This document shows, in pieces, positions 47,074 to 59,084 of a DNA stretch of 64,000 nt. The position numbers and the translations under genes were made by a program. How positions within the stretch are numbered: the stretch's first letter is position 1; the number at the start of each line of letters is the position of its first letter. The stretch is from Heterobilharzia americana (lineage: Eukaryota > Platyhelminthes > Trematoda > Strigeidida > Schistosomatidae). The notes beneath the pieces were generated by a model. It saw nothing but the letters and a program-made list of their open reading frames with translations, had not been told where the DNA came from and did not search any database. The stretch covers positions 127,845,113-127,909,112 of the forward strand of contig OX104127.1 of NCBI GenBank assembly GCA_944470555.2, written 5' to 3'.

Positions 47074-50030
47074 GTTATTATTATTATTGCTTGATCGATT
47101 GATTTATTTGTCCCTTGGGCTCCTAATGGAACAAACAGCTTCAGTAGCACGTCTACAACGCGCTCTGTTCTCTGAAAACTTTTGGACCTGGCTCCACGAC
47201 AGCCTAAAACCTCTCAGTTCCAATCTGGGTTCCACCTAAGGCCCTTGCGTAGACAGTTGTGGATGAAGGCCTGTAGTTTGTTGGAAATGCCTTTGTAAAG
47301 CGCCAAGTATCTCAAACATACAGAAGCACTAACTTGAAGTTAGTGTTGAAAATCCGGATGTTGTTCACGTCGTATACTGAGTGCAGTAGATGTCCACACT
47401 GATTTCAGATTGATGCAGGAAGGGCCGTCTTGCTTTGGCGATCCTGACTTTGACATGCTCATCTGTGACTGTGCCATCTGTAGTTGAAACGATGCTGCCT
47501 TGCCTGGGTAGGTGTAGGTGAAAGAGACTACTTCCTCCAGGTTTTCGCCGTTGATGGTGATTGGAGTTTGCTGTTGTTCTTGTTTCGGTATCTTCATCAC
47601 CTCTGTCTTCTCTTCACTTGAAGTCCCATAAACACTGCCCTGCCTCTTCTGCCAACTTGTTGGTTTTGCCTGTAGATCTTCGAGTTTGTGCCACTAGACA
47701 TCAGGCATATATCATCCTCGGCGAATTTCAAATCTACTAGGGTCTTTCATCGGTCCAACCAGCTTATGCACATCTTTTCACAGCTCCTCTTGGATGGTTG
47801 CATGATCCAGTCGACCACGATCAGGAAGATCATCGGTAGGAGAAGGCAACTTTGTCTTACTCCCATCTTCACTTCCAAGGCGTCACTGAGCTTTCCATTG
47901 TGAATCACTCGGCATGTAACGTCTTCATGTAGCTGTTGAATGAGGTTGATAAGGGTGTGTGGCATTCCGTAGCCTTGGAGCAGCTGCTTGCCAAATTACT
48001 TCTCGGTAGATGCTGTCGACGGCATTTTCAAAATCTGTGAAGCTGAGGTGAGGTATAGAGTTGACTGCCACTCTATGCTCTATTCTATGATGATGCGTAG
48101 CGTAGCGTGGTGATTTGATTCGCACATGATTTGTACTTACTGAATCCAGCCTGTTCCGGTCGCAGTTTTGAATCCGGCTCATCCTTTAGTCTCTCTATGA
48201 TGATGCGGCTTAATATTTTGCTTGGGGTGGACAGAAGCATGATTCCTTGCCAATTCTTGCAAAGAATTAGGTCGCCCTTCTTCGGGAGTTTGACAAGGTA
48301 ATCCTTCTTCCAATCGTCAGGTACCTTCACTTCCTTCCAAACCTGCTGGAGTATTGGTGTGAGCATGTCCGATGTTGTCCCTGCATCTGTTTTCAGTGCT
48401 TCTGGTGGAGTTCCATCTGGTCCTCCTGCTTTCCCGCATTCCAGCAACTTTATGGCGTTCAGGACTTCACTTCTGCTTTTTTCGGAGGGCTTGTGTTCAC
48501 TTGTAGCTCTGAGGCTGCAAATGGTATTTCTGAACGACTTGCAGGTGGTGGTCGATTCAAGAGCTTTTTGAAGTGGTCAGTCCATCGTTTCCTTTGTTTC
48601 TCCTCTTTGCTAACTAGCTTTCCTTCACTATCTTTCATTGGTTTCGTCTGTGTTGATTTCTTCCCAGATAGCAACCTGGTTATTCGATACAAAATTGTCA
48701 TGTCTCTCCTACCAACAGCCTGTTCTGCTTCACTTGCCAGTATGTCGTGGAAGTGTGTTCTGTCTTTGCGCGCACTCTTCTTCACTTCTTCTTCCGGTGT
48801 AGTGTTTTATAGGTTGGGTTCAGTTCCTCTTTTCGTTGTTCATCCTTGCACTGGTCTATCTTCTGCTTCACCATCCTCCTCTCTTCTATCAGCTTCCATG
48901 TGTACGTCGAGATCCATTCCTTGTCTTGCCTTTTCTTTCTTCTTCCTTTCTAATACGGTTGTGCAGGTTTCTTTCCACATAGTTTTCAAAGAGTTCCAGT
49001 GTTCATCCACACAGGTTTCTTCAGGGGTGTTGCTCGATATCTCCCATTTTGTCTTGATGGCTGCCGTGAAGATTTCCTTTGTAGTTTCGTCCTTCAGTGG
49101 AGTTTCTGTTCTGGGTGTTGAACTTGAACTCTGGTCTATCACCTACTTCTCTGAATGCTTTCAACTTGATTTTGAAGGTAGGTTTCTTGCACTAGATGGT
49201 GAGTGATATGAGCCTACATCTGCTCTTCTTCGTGATCTGATCTTGTGTCCAGTAGGGTGGTTGCGTCTCCACTTTCTTCACACAGACATGAAGTCTGTCT
49301 GATTGTTGGTGTAGTTTGTCTTGATGTCTGATGAAATTTAATCCAAGTCGCTGTCTTGTGAATATCCTTGTTCTTGTTCACACTGTTTCCAATCACCAAA
49401 TCGTTGAATCTGCAGAAGTTTGCAAACAGTTCTCCATTCTCGTTCATTCCACCAAGTGCTTCTCGACCCATCATCAGTTCTCGTCTTGTGTTCTCTGCTC
49501 CCACTTCGATATTCATGTCACCTCAACCATTAGAATCAATTTTGATGTCACTGTCGCCATCTGGGGTAAGTTCTTGTCCAGTAATAATTGCAGTTGTCTG
49601 TAGAATTCCTCACTCTTCTCTTCATCTGCATTATTTGTAGGTCCGTAGAGTAGCGTAGCGTAGCACTGTATGATTGCCACTTTCCCTCTTTTTGAGTCCA
49701 ATCTTGCTGTCATGATTCTGATCCTGGAGGAGGAAAATGGTTCCCACTGCATGAGAGAGAGCCTTCGATGGTGTTGGGGACATGATGATGGCCACTCCAA
49801 AAGTCAGTGTGGTCGTAGTTGTCGTCTGGGTGACAATATCGGAGTAGATTATTGACTCTCGAGTTGACAGTTTGGAGGGTCCACTTCCATCCCATCTGCT
49901 TTCGCAGATTCCCAGCACGGCACTTCCATGTTATACCTTCTCATCTCTTTTGTAATTTGGACAAGCTTACCAGCCAGCTTCAAACACTGTGCAGACATTC
50001 CATGTGCCCATGCTTACTTTCGCTCTCATC

Positions 50031-50070
<40 letters not shown>

Positions 50071-50306
50071 GAGGCCACATCGGCCAATTGGCTTCTCAAA
50101 GGCTTTCACCAACTTGCATCATTTCGTCTCTGGTTCCAGTGAGTAATTAGTTTATTTTTATTATTTTTGTTGTTGTGTACTTCAAAGTTTCTTCAGCGAT
50201 TGGATTGGTATTCCGGGGTAGGGTTGATAGCCCTGGGATTAACCTTCCCTCTTTATCCGGGCTTAAAACGGCTAGTAACTAGCGGACCAGTTAACAAGGC
50301 GGGGTT
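47074..50306 (-). mobile_element. RTE-like LINE, nearly full length, defective
   Basis: On the minus strand it runs from about 50306 to a (TAA)n tail at 47074-47089. The 5' UTR includes a (GA)n tract at about 50030-50075 and a segment ending near 50306, the same place as in the copy at 26099-27018. The endonuclease and reverse transcriptase regions follow. About 3.2 kb matches the size of RTE-clade elements. Compared with 53465-55776, the body is nearly identical from about 49135 to 47344, but the last about 270 nt differ and lack the C-terminal coding segment found there. Confidence 0.9.
47340..49990 (-). pseudogene. RTE-like endonuclease and reverse transcriptase, broken
   Basis: An APE-type endonuclease starts near 49918 with LGICESRWDGSG and later has MNENGELFANFCRFNDLVIG (about 49440). 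A linker lies at 48840-49142 and 48459-48785. The reverse transcriptase begins with AGGPDGTPPEALKTDAG (about 48430), then VPDDWKKDYLVKLPKKGDL, RPEQAGF, motif A FTDFENAVDS (about 48030), and motif B GVRQSCLLLP (about 47860). Motif C reads FAEDD at 47711-47725, one residue longer than FADD. A C-terminal segment rich in Gln follows at 47340-47600. The pieces lie in several frames, so no intact protein can be made. Confidence 0.88.
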
Positions 50307-51439
50307 AGGACAGGATAGATGTTCGTTAATTATAAAAACCGAAAAACCGAGACCTTTTTAGAAAGTAGACGCAAATCTTGGTCATAGCTTCAAGATTTCT
50401 ATAACTGTAGTGATTTTTTACTTTGGGACTCAACGTGCCGACCGTCTGTCATCATTTAGAATTTAGCATTTGACTTTGCCTACGAACTCATTAGAGATTT
50501 AATTTAATTATGTGAAAGTATAATATCGGAAACTAATGTTCTCCCTATTCAGAAAATGTGAAATTCATTCACCAAACTGTTTGTTTACAGACATAGCTAA
50601 AAAAACATTTGATTTTATCAGATCCAGATGAACAGTAATCTCATTGACTAAGAAAGCTAACTCTTGGATTGTAAACTTTAAGGTTCCTGTTGAGTCAGAA
50701 GATAGTTTTTGCACTGAAGTAGTCCACAGAAAATATTTCTGCTATCCCATAAGCAGTTTAAGAATTATGCATTTTATTTCCTTTTGCATCAAGTCAATCG
50801 GTTGGCACATAATTTTATCAGATTTACATGTCTGGTGGGTGCTGTAATTTGTTGTTTGTTTAAAATTCATAACAGCAATAAGGAAAATGGTGAAAAAAGT
50901 TTGAGCTACATGTCATCAACATACAAGTGAAAGAACGGAAAGCACATATAACGTCAAAAAAGGGAAAGGAGGATGATAAACATATGAATGAAGAGAAAGT
51001 TACAATCGAGCTTGTTTGTTTGTTTCTTGATTTCATTTCCCCACAATTTTGAAGTGTTTACCATAATGAAAGTGTTTGGTGCACTAGTTTTTATAACATA
51101 TGTGACACGTACATTACTGTCTAGTATATTGCAGTAGTGAAGGCGTGGTCACTGACTCTTGTAACTGAATCAGTCCGTTCAAGACATTTTGTTGCAATAC
51201 TTAAATAGTCAGACCATCATTATATTACGCAGATTAACTAAGTGCAGGTGCACAGTTTCATTTTATGTTTATCCGTCTGCTAACCGACTGACAATTGTAT
51301 GTACATGTTAGGAGAAATTTCCTTCCATTCTTTTTGCTGTCACACAAATTCCCTTAACCTTATTGTTTGAAAGCAAATTATATGAATATTACCTTAAAAA
51401 TAATGCTTCCGTAAACTTCAGACTGGAATACTGTATTGT
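50307..51439. other. AT-rich stretch, no supported gene
   Basis: A 67-codon plus frame at 50644-50847 starts with protein-like sequence (KKANSWIVNFKVPVESEDSF) and might include a decayed exon or element. Splice sites are not convincing. Confidence 0.3.
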
Positions 51440-51680
51440 GTTCATTAGTAAGATGCTTGGAGATGGATATCCAAAAGTCTTAATGAGCCGTAACTTGTAG
51501 GGTCATCTTGGAGAATGGTCCCATTGTGGTTGAATGGTTAATGCATTCGCCGTGAAATCTGAAGGTCTGGAGTTCGACCCCTGGCTCGGTATTTGGTGTG
51601 TACCGCTGAGATGTCCCACACTAGTGTCTTCGATGACCTTCCAACTAATGTCAGTCTGCATAGAGCACTGACTAGGAAAT
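51440..51680 (+). repeat. Family A SINE, single copy
   Basis: The head attagtaagatgcttggagatgg is followed by an A-box-like GTGGTTGAATGG, a good B box (GGAGTTCGACCCC) and the words ggtgtgtaccgctgaga and ctaatgtcagtc. The middle body (the ctgtccagtgctc segment) is deleted. Confidence 0.65.
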
Positions 51681-52766
51681 ATTATTTGACTGTAATATTC
51701 AAATTCATCACAAGTAGAGATAACCATCTAGAAATCGTCAACATATTGTACCTTTACGTTAGATTATTTTCACACTGTGACAAATTCAGCACTTATAATG
51801 TTCGAAACTAAGTAATAATCATATGGTTTTGAGAAAGACAATCACCTTTCGTACAAAGAGGACTAAACTTCCTTATGGATTGTTATTTCTGCTTGGGAAA
51901 TTTCAGGACATTAATGACCAGTCTCTTTCTACAGTCAACTTAAGTAAAATATATTCATGTAATGAAAGATGATATGTAAACATACAAGTATACATATGTG
52001 TGCCCTAAGATAATCAATATCACTGTACCCTGAAGCTGGGTTTTAAACGATAAGCGGATAACCATTGAGCTGAAATTCACTGAAACATAGATCTGCAATA
52101 GTTTTTTTGAACTGAAAAAAGGCTCATAACTCAAAAGAGTCTTTTTTCCTCTAGCCAATAAGTGACAGATATTTATTGTGATTGAATGGTATTATTGAGC
52201 ATTTTTCATAACATCCAACTTCTCTAATTACATATCGAATGTATTACCATTAGAGTTTCACAATTTCGATTCTTTGGTCATAAAGAGGAGTCAGTATCAA
52301 AAAAATGAAATAGGCACAAAGTGAGACCCCTAGCCCATAACAAAAAACGTTAATTCATGATTATGAGGATTTCCACCATTTTGCAAGTGACATCCAGTCT
52401 TGGCTACAGATTTTTCACCTCCTAGATGGAGTTAAATGAGCTGAAAAAAAAGAGGGCGAAGAAGTAAATGAGTAAATCATTTTCTGTAATCAGAGTAAAA
52501 AGCCACTCACTTTACAAACTTATGCTCTCGAAATGCTTTACTACTTATCAGTGGTATGTAGATATTGTGAAAATTCTCTCGAATTCGTTTGGTTTCTTCC
52601 AGAATCAAAATAGTTTTGATCACTGTAGATTTATGTAATCCCACCGAATAGACAAAATATGCCTCTGAATTTTATGTATGTTTATTCATTTAAATAAAGG
52701 CTTCGTGAAAAACCGCTTTTACGCTTTGAAAACCACAAAATTTGAGAGGATTTTATTTCTGACGAT
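51681..52766. other. AT-rich stretch, nothing supported
   Basis: Short open frames only; no recognised repeat. Confidence 0.4.
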
Positions 52767-53040
52767 TTTATTCACTAAAAAACTGTATAATCTTATATAT
52801 AATCATTGAAGACGACCACTAACAGTCCATTATTAGTTAGTTGAGATGCCTTACTACTGAAATGTCCCAGAGTAGAATAAAAATATTCTAAAGAGAGAAG
52901 AAAATTACTATTCCGATCATGGTAAGGCTAATGAGTGGACGTATTATTTTTGAAGAAAAGAAGCGGGTTTAAATTGGTGACTTGTTGATGATTCGGGTGA
53001 GTAAAAGCGGTACAGTTGAAGACCTTTAGGGAGGCATTCT
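52767..53040 (+). repeat. Dispersed duplication, copy 2
   Basis: Pairs with 46287-46547 in direct orientation. It lies 270 nt to the left of the exon at 53307, that is, in the downstream intron of that minus-strand gene. Confidence 0.65.
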
Positions 53041-53306
53041 ATGAATTATTGCAAGGGTTAGATGTCTCAAGACGATGTAGTGTCCAAGACTAAGACTTCT
53101 GATATTTGTTCTCTCCCCGGGCAACCAAACTAGACAGCTTCTCAAAATACGTTGACGAACAGTGCACGTAGCTCCACAGGAATGAGTTAACTGATAGATG
53201 CACACTGACATGGCCAGAAACGTATTCCATGATAAATGCACTGATGGGTTAGCCATCTACTGAAGAATTCGGCTCTCAGACAAACAGCATAAAATGTCTT
53301 ACTCAC

Positions 53307-53447
53307 AGTTCTTGGTTGGCAATACTTGAGGATTTCATCTGCAATATGACTTTTCAATTCCAAGTCCATATAGTGGGATTCCTTTAAGAATTCCGATAAC
53401 GCTTGTATTTGTAGCTTTTCTTTAGTGTTGGAGTCAATGAATCTAGA
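53307..53447 (-). CDS. Probable internal exon of an unknown host gene
   Basis: On the minus strand an AG (AAAGTTGTTAG) is followed by 141 nt that are exactly 47 open codons, then a strong donor ACT|GTGAGTAAG. The peptide starts SRFIDSNTKEKLQIQALSEF and ends EILKYCQPRT; the middle is amphipathic and helix-like (LKESHYMDLELKSHIADE). The phase-0 start and end, the good donor and the balanced composition support a real exon. The acceptor's upstream tract is short and A-rich because an RTE-like LINE begins only about 18-25 nt away. The protein is not recognised. It could belong to the same gene as 31123-31271, though phases require at least one exon between. Confidence 0.6.
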
Positions 53448-53464
53448 CTAACAACTTTTTTATA

Positions 53465-55776
53465 TTAGAGTAGTAGACCACAGTCCAAGTTCAACACCCA
53501 GAACAGAAACTCCACTGAAGGACGAAACTACAAAGGAAATCTTCACGGCAGCCATCAAGACAAAATGGGAGATATCGAGCAACACCCCTGAAGAAACCTG
53601 TGTGGATGAACACTGGAACTCTTTGAAAACTATGTGGAAAGAAACCTGCACAACCGTATTAGAAAGGAAGAAGAAAGAAAAGGCAAGACAAGGAATGGAT
53701 CTCGACGTACACATGGAAGCTGATAGAAGAGAGGAGGATGGTGAAGCAGAAGATAGACCAGTGCAAGGATGAACAACGAAAAGAGGAACTGAACCCAACC
53801 TATAAAACACTACACCGGAAGAAGAAGTGAAGAAGAGTGCGCGCAAAGACAGAACACACTTCCACGACATACTGGCAAGTGAAGCAGAACAGGCTGTTGG
53901 TAGGAGAGACATGACAATTTTGTATCGAATAACCAGGTTGCTATCTGGGAAGAAATCAACACAGACGAAACCAATGAAAGATAGTGAAGGAAAGCTAGTT
54001 AGCAAAGAGGAGAAACAAAGGAAACGATGGACTGACCACTTCAAAAAGCTCTTGAATCGACCACCACCTGCAAGTCGTTCAGAAATACCATTTGCAGCCT
54101 CAGAGCTACAAGTGAACACAAGCCCTCCGAAAAAAGCAGAAGTGAAGTCCTGAACGCCATAAAGTTGCTGGAATGCGGGAAAGCAGGAGGACCAGATGGA
54201 ACTCCACCAGAAGCACTGAAAACAGATGCAGGGACAACATCGGACATGCTCACACCAATACTCCAGCAGGTTTGGAAGGAAGTGAAGGTACCTGACGATT
54301 GGAAGAAGGATTACCTTGTCAAACTCCCGAAGAAGGGCGACCTAATTCTTTGCAAGAATTGGCAAGGAATCATGCTTCTGTCCACCCCAAGCAAAATATT
54401 AAGCCGCATCATCATAGAGAGACTAAAGGATGAGCCGGATTCAAAACTGCGACCGGAACAGGCTGGATTCAGTAAGTACAAATCATGTGCGAATCAAATC
54501 ACCACGCTACGCTACGCATCATCATAGAATAGAGCATAGAGTGGCAGTCAACTCTATACCTCACCTCAGCTTCACAGATTTTGAAAATGCCGTCGACAGC
54601 ATCTACCGAGAAGTAATTTGGCAAGCAGCTGCTCCAAGGCTACGGAATGCCACACACCCTTATCAACCTCATTCAACAGCTACATGAAGACGTTACATGC
54701 CGAGTGATTCACAATGGAAAGCTCAGTGATGCCTTGGAAGTGAAGATGGGAGTAAGACAAAGTTGCCTTCTCCTACCGATGATCTTCCTGATCGTGGTCG
54801 ACTGGATCATGCAACCATCCAAGAGGAGCTGTGAAAAGATGTGCATAAGCTGGTTGGACCGATGAAAGACCCTAGTAGATTTGAAATTCGCCGAGGATGA
54901 TATATGCCTGATGTCTAGTGGCACAAACTCGAAGATCTACAGGCAAAACCAACAAGTTGGCAGAAGAGGCAGGGCAGTGTTTATGGGACTTCAAGTGAAG
55001 AGAAGACAGAGGTGATGAAGATACCGAAACAAGAACAACAGCAAACTCCAATCACCATCAACGGCGAAAACCTGGAGGAAGTAGTCTCTTTCACCTACAC
55101 CTACCCAGGCAAGGCAGCATCGTTTCAACTACAGATGGCACAGTCACAGATGAGCATGTCAAAGTCAGGATCGCCAAAGCAAGACGGCCCTTCCTGCATC
55201 AATCTGAAATCAGTGTGGACATCTACTGCACTCAGTATACGACGTGAACAACATCCGGATTTTCAACACTAATTCAGTCAAGTAAATCAGTGCTTCCATG
55301 TGATTTTATGGTTGAGAGATTTGGTGGCGCGTCACGAAAACCATTTCCAACAAACTACACACATTAAACACATCAACAGATGCCGCCTACACGCACTCGA
55401 GACTAACACTGAAGATCAGATCAGAAGGCCAGAATAATAAGAATAAGCAAGAAGGAACTCACTCTGACTGGCAACGAACCAACGAAGCAGGAACCCATCA
55501 CCCAACAAATATGCAGGAGAGGAATGTGGAGATGGATTGGATTGGACATACATTGAGAAGACCGATCGAGGACATCACATGTCAGGCCACACCCTCTAGT
55601 GGAGCTCGCATGGGAAACGATGAGTTGGTCGTTCGAGGTGAGGGTGACATGTAGGAGATGGTGTGAGGAATAAATGGAAGGTTGTGGGCAGATGTGGAGG
55701 CATGTTGGAAAGAGTGTAGCGAACAGAGTGGAGTGGAGACGTGTTATTGAATCCTTATGTTCCACTAGGAACACAA
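53465..55776 (+). mobile_element. RTE-like LINE, 5'-truncated, defective
   Basis: On the plus strand it lacks the endonuclease, starts at the linker between endonuclease and reverse transcriptase, and extends through the reverse transcriptase to a 3' end at ccactaggaacacaatg (about 55776). No TAA tail is visible, unlike the other copies. Its body (53480-55272) is nearly identical to the reverse complement of 47344-49135. Its last about 750 nt are nearly identical to 59098-59872. Confidence 0.9.
53480..55750 (+). pseudogene. RTE-like reverse transcriptase and C-terminal segment, broken
   Basis: Open pieces at 53827-54153, 54165-54527, 54430-54687, 54647-54865 and 55012-55272 are in different frames and carry the same peptides as 47340-48785, including motif B GVRQSCLLLP and motif C FAEDD (54887-54901). 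Beyond 55272, decayed C-terminal coding sequence remains in shifting frames (EMDWIGHTLRRPIEDIT near 55530-55580), the arginine-rich end typical of RTE reverse transcriptases. It is not functional. Confidence 0.87.
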
Positions 55777-56424
55777 TGAAAAGATAATATCCTATCTTTC
55801 TTTTCGTTGTTACAGTTTTTCATTCGAACATCTTGAAAGGTAGCTGATTCAATCAAATGAGAGTAAAACTGTGGCACTGTTGTAGTTCGTAATCCCATTT
55901 TAGTTGATTTTTTAGAAGTGTCGCAAAGTGGATCAGTTTTGTTTACTGGATTACGTTTCGAACATAATTTACTGTCTATAGGTCTATCAAGATCTTGAGA
56001 TAACTATAGACAATGAAATAAAATCAACTAACGTAGGTGACTCAATGCACCAATCTATTGGACATTGAAAGACCAACTAAATCACTCTCGTTATCCTTCA
56101 AAACACGTTCAGTTTTACATTTTTTAAGTATTAAAAGTATTTCCAGTTTGTTGACTCCTTTTATAAATTTTAACAAAACAAGAACCAGAGCATGAGCTGG
56201 GAAACCGTTTTATTTTTGCTTTCTTAAATATATTTGTATATATTCTTATAAGGAAGAAATTCCTTCTTCACAATGAATTATTGTTCTTTGTACTGTAAGG
56301 ACTTTGGAAAAGTGAATAAGTCTCATCTCAGCGTCTTCCTTTCATTACTCCATTTAAGCTGTTAAGTTCATCAATTCAGAAACAGTGTTACCAACGAGTA
56401 TTATAGATTCAGAGTGTGGGGTTT
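55777..56424. other. AT-rich stretch, nothing supported
   Basis: No gene or repeat recognised. Confidence 0.4.
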
Positions 56425-56615
56425 GTGGGGATTTGATCTATTTTGAGGAAGCATTCATCAAGGCCTAACATCAATTGGAGAACCAGGATGCACTAGATAG
56501 CTGTTTTGTCCGAGTCTGGAATTCCCCAGTAGTCCGTACCCACGGCACCACCAAGAATCAAACTAAGAACCTTCAAGTTTCACGGCAAGCCAATCAGCCA
56601 CTGAATCGCAATATA
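56425..56615 (-). repeat. Family A SINE, single minus-strand copy
   Basis: On the minus strand: an A-box-like TCAGTGGCTGATTGG (near 56600), a weak B box (AGTTTGATTC), then the words for cagctgttttgtcc and the end tgatgaatgcttcc. The left flank still has ggtttgtggggattt, the complement of the family A tail cccac.aaacc. Confidence 0.65.
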
Positions 56616-58374
56616 CTGGCTCAAATTTTTTTACTGCTGTTAATTCTCTGTATAGTTATTTGCCTTTCAGTTTAACAGTATGTAGGCTGTCAAATTCATC
56701 AGTATGGGAACAGTGTTATCAGCGAGTATCACTGTTTCCATTATCTGCTTTGTGTAGTTTTAGTCACAGTGGATGTTCTGATACAAATAACTTCTATGGG
56801 CTTTATCTCAAGTCTAGAGTTTTTTTCGTCCTTCAGCATACGCGTTAAAAACTAGACATCAATGTCGATCACTAACTAATTACTCTTACATATCACTATC
56901 TAACTACTTAATTAACATCTGCATCATGAAAACTCCGTTTTTAGTTGATATTCACTGGTTACTGTATGAACCAGCTCTATAGATTGCAACTTAACTTACT
57001 ATTTACTTTCCTGACCATCTGATTATAACCTGAAAGTCATCAAACTGCTAAGATTAATCTTAGCTTTGTTTAAATCTTAAAAGTAATAGATTCAATTTGC
57101 AGATTATTTTCAAACTGAAATGAGATTAGATGAGTAAGCACTGAGAAGCAATCAGACCTGTATAACTTCTTCATTCGGGAAGATGAAATATTTGTTCCCA
57201 GTAACCTGGTTTTAAGCTATTTTTATATAGTCTTAAACGGTTTCGCAATAGAAACTCCATTCAGATTAAATGAGGTGACCTTAAAAAATTCATCAACTTT
57301 GTAAGACCTACATTTGTGAAATTTCTACTTTACTGCCGAAGCATATGATTAATTTGAAACCTTGGTTCTTTGAGTTCTCTTATCCAGACGAAAGTCATCC
57401 CAGTATTCGAAGACTATGTTGTTGTTTTAGATCCTGATATCCTACTGACGAACATGAGCTCAGGACAGGAATCCAACTGCAAGGTGACTAGTTAGACCTA
57501 GTGTAGCCATCGAAAGCCACAGATCGATGTGGTTGGTTTTTAAATGATTGCTGCAAGAGATTATAATGAGTGATTATAAATAAATGATACCAAAAACCTT
57601 GGTGACACAACAATTAGGTGATCGAAGCTGTTTATATTTCTCAGTGAAAATTTCACAACAATATGTATTAATGGCTGAAATAAACATACAATAAACAAGG
57701 TATAATTTGCACTTTGCGTGATACCCTTTGTAAGAAATAAATACTATTATTTTTCTTCCGCATATTTTAGCCTGACAACATAAACAGTTCTTCAGTCAGA
57801 CGTGAATTACTGCAGATGCGGGATTAATTATCGTCACGTTTACTTCAAGTGAATCCAATCATGTGTGTGCATATTTACATATCTATTCAGTGAAAACAAG
57901 CCCTATCTCTCCCTTTCTACCTCTGTGTTTATTCGCTTATATCTAGTTTCACCGTTTTGTTCAGTCCTACTTTTTACATCAAAGGGATATATTACCTAAA
58001 TTTCTAGCTGTCATAACCTTCAGGGCAAAATGAATTTCTAATTAGCTGTGCTTTTTCACTAACCTATGACCTCAAAAACCTAAATGGTAACATACACTGA
58101 AATATTTCAAAAGTTAATTATCAAATACTCTTCCAAATAAAGTCAGATGAAAGACATCAAGCGGACTGGAATAATCATTTTGCAAATAAAGTCAACAGGA
58201 CTTTAGCTTTTGAAAACGATGGTACCTATTCTCATAATTTATTTAGCTCTTCTATCATTTCATTTCGCTTGAAGATAGCTTTGTCACGAACTGAGACAGC
58301 TTCAAAGTCAATGAAGATAAATGACGGGGTATTCAACTACCTCTGTATAGCTTAGAATTCCTAGTTAATCTCCA
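56616..58374. other. AT-rich stretch with a weak tRNA-like trace
   Basis: Around 57435-57500 a segment reads on the minus strand as a possible degenerate B box (GTTGGATTCC). It is too weak to call. Otherwise nothing was seen. Confidence 0.3.
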
Positions 58375-58445
58375 ACCTGATATGGAATCGAACCCTGGGT
58401 CTGTATATTTGACCACGAAAACCTTGCCACTTAGGTACAGTGTCA
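58375..58445 (-). repeat. tRNA-related SINE trace
   Basis: On the minus strand there is an A-box-like TACCTAAGTGGCAAG and a B-box-like AGGGTTCGATTCC about 35 nt later. The remainder of the repeat could not be delimited. Confidence 0.45.
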
Positions 58446-59084
58446 GGATTGGGCCGCTCACCCATTTACTATCCAGACAGTAACGAGAAGGACGTCATCA
58501 ACGTTGATTTTTGATGAGAAGCATGCACGCTCACCTTCAACTTTTTCGATCATATACTATCCTACTAAAATGTCTATACATTTATCCTATAATGAGTTAT
58601 TAAATATCAGTGGACTGTATATGATTTAATTCACTAGTCTATTTTATTAGATTCCCTAGAGCCTTGCTGAGCCTCCTTCATTCGTCCATACCTTAGCAGT
58701 TTAAGAAACTCACTGCCAATACATTTGACTTTTAAACAAAAGAGGAGATATAGAACCTCTAAGTAGTAAAGATAAGCTTCAATAATTTACGAAATTTAGG
58801 CGGTAAACCTAATTCTCACACTTCCCTTCTATCCTTTTCACTAACCAACATAAAATACGCTATTAAACAAAGGTAAAACACTCACTTTAACGGCGATTAC
58901 AACCACTTTATTAGTGCATATACTCCTCGCCTCATGATCACACAACAACCTTTCGATACAAATTCCCACTTAGAATGTTCATAAAATGTCGAAAAATAAT
59001 TTTTGACTCCATGAACTTATATATTAAGTAAGATCTTAGAATAGAGATGAAAGCCCGTGTAATGGCATGACGTATTAAGTGAAT
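58446..59084. other. AT-rich stretch, nothing supported
   Basis: No gene or repeat recognised. Confidence 0.35.

Noticed and set aside
53460..54119. 219-codon minus-strand open frame
   Set aside because: It is antisense to the RTE-like linker and reverse transcriptase, and its twin at 48493-49206 (+) is antisense to the other copy. The sense strand has recognisable RTE peptides.
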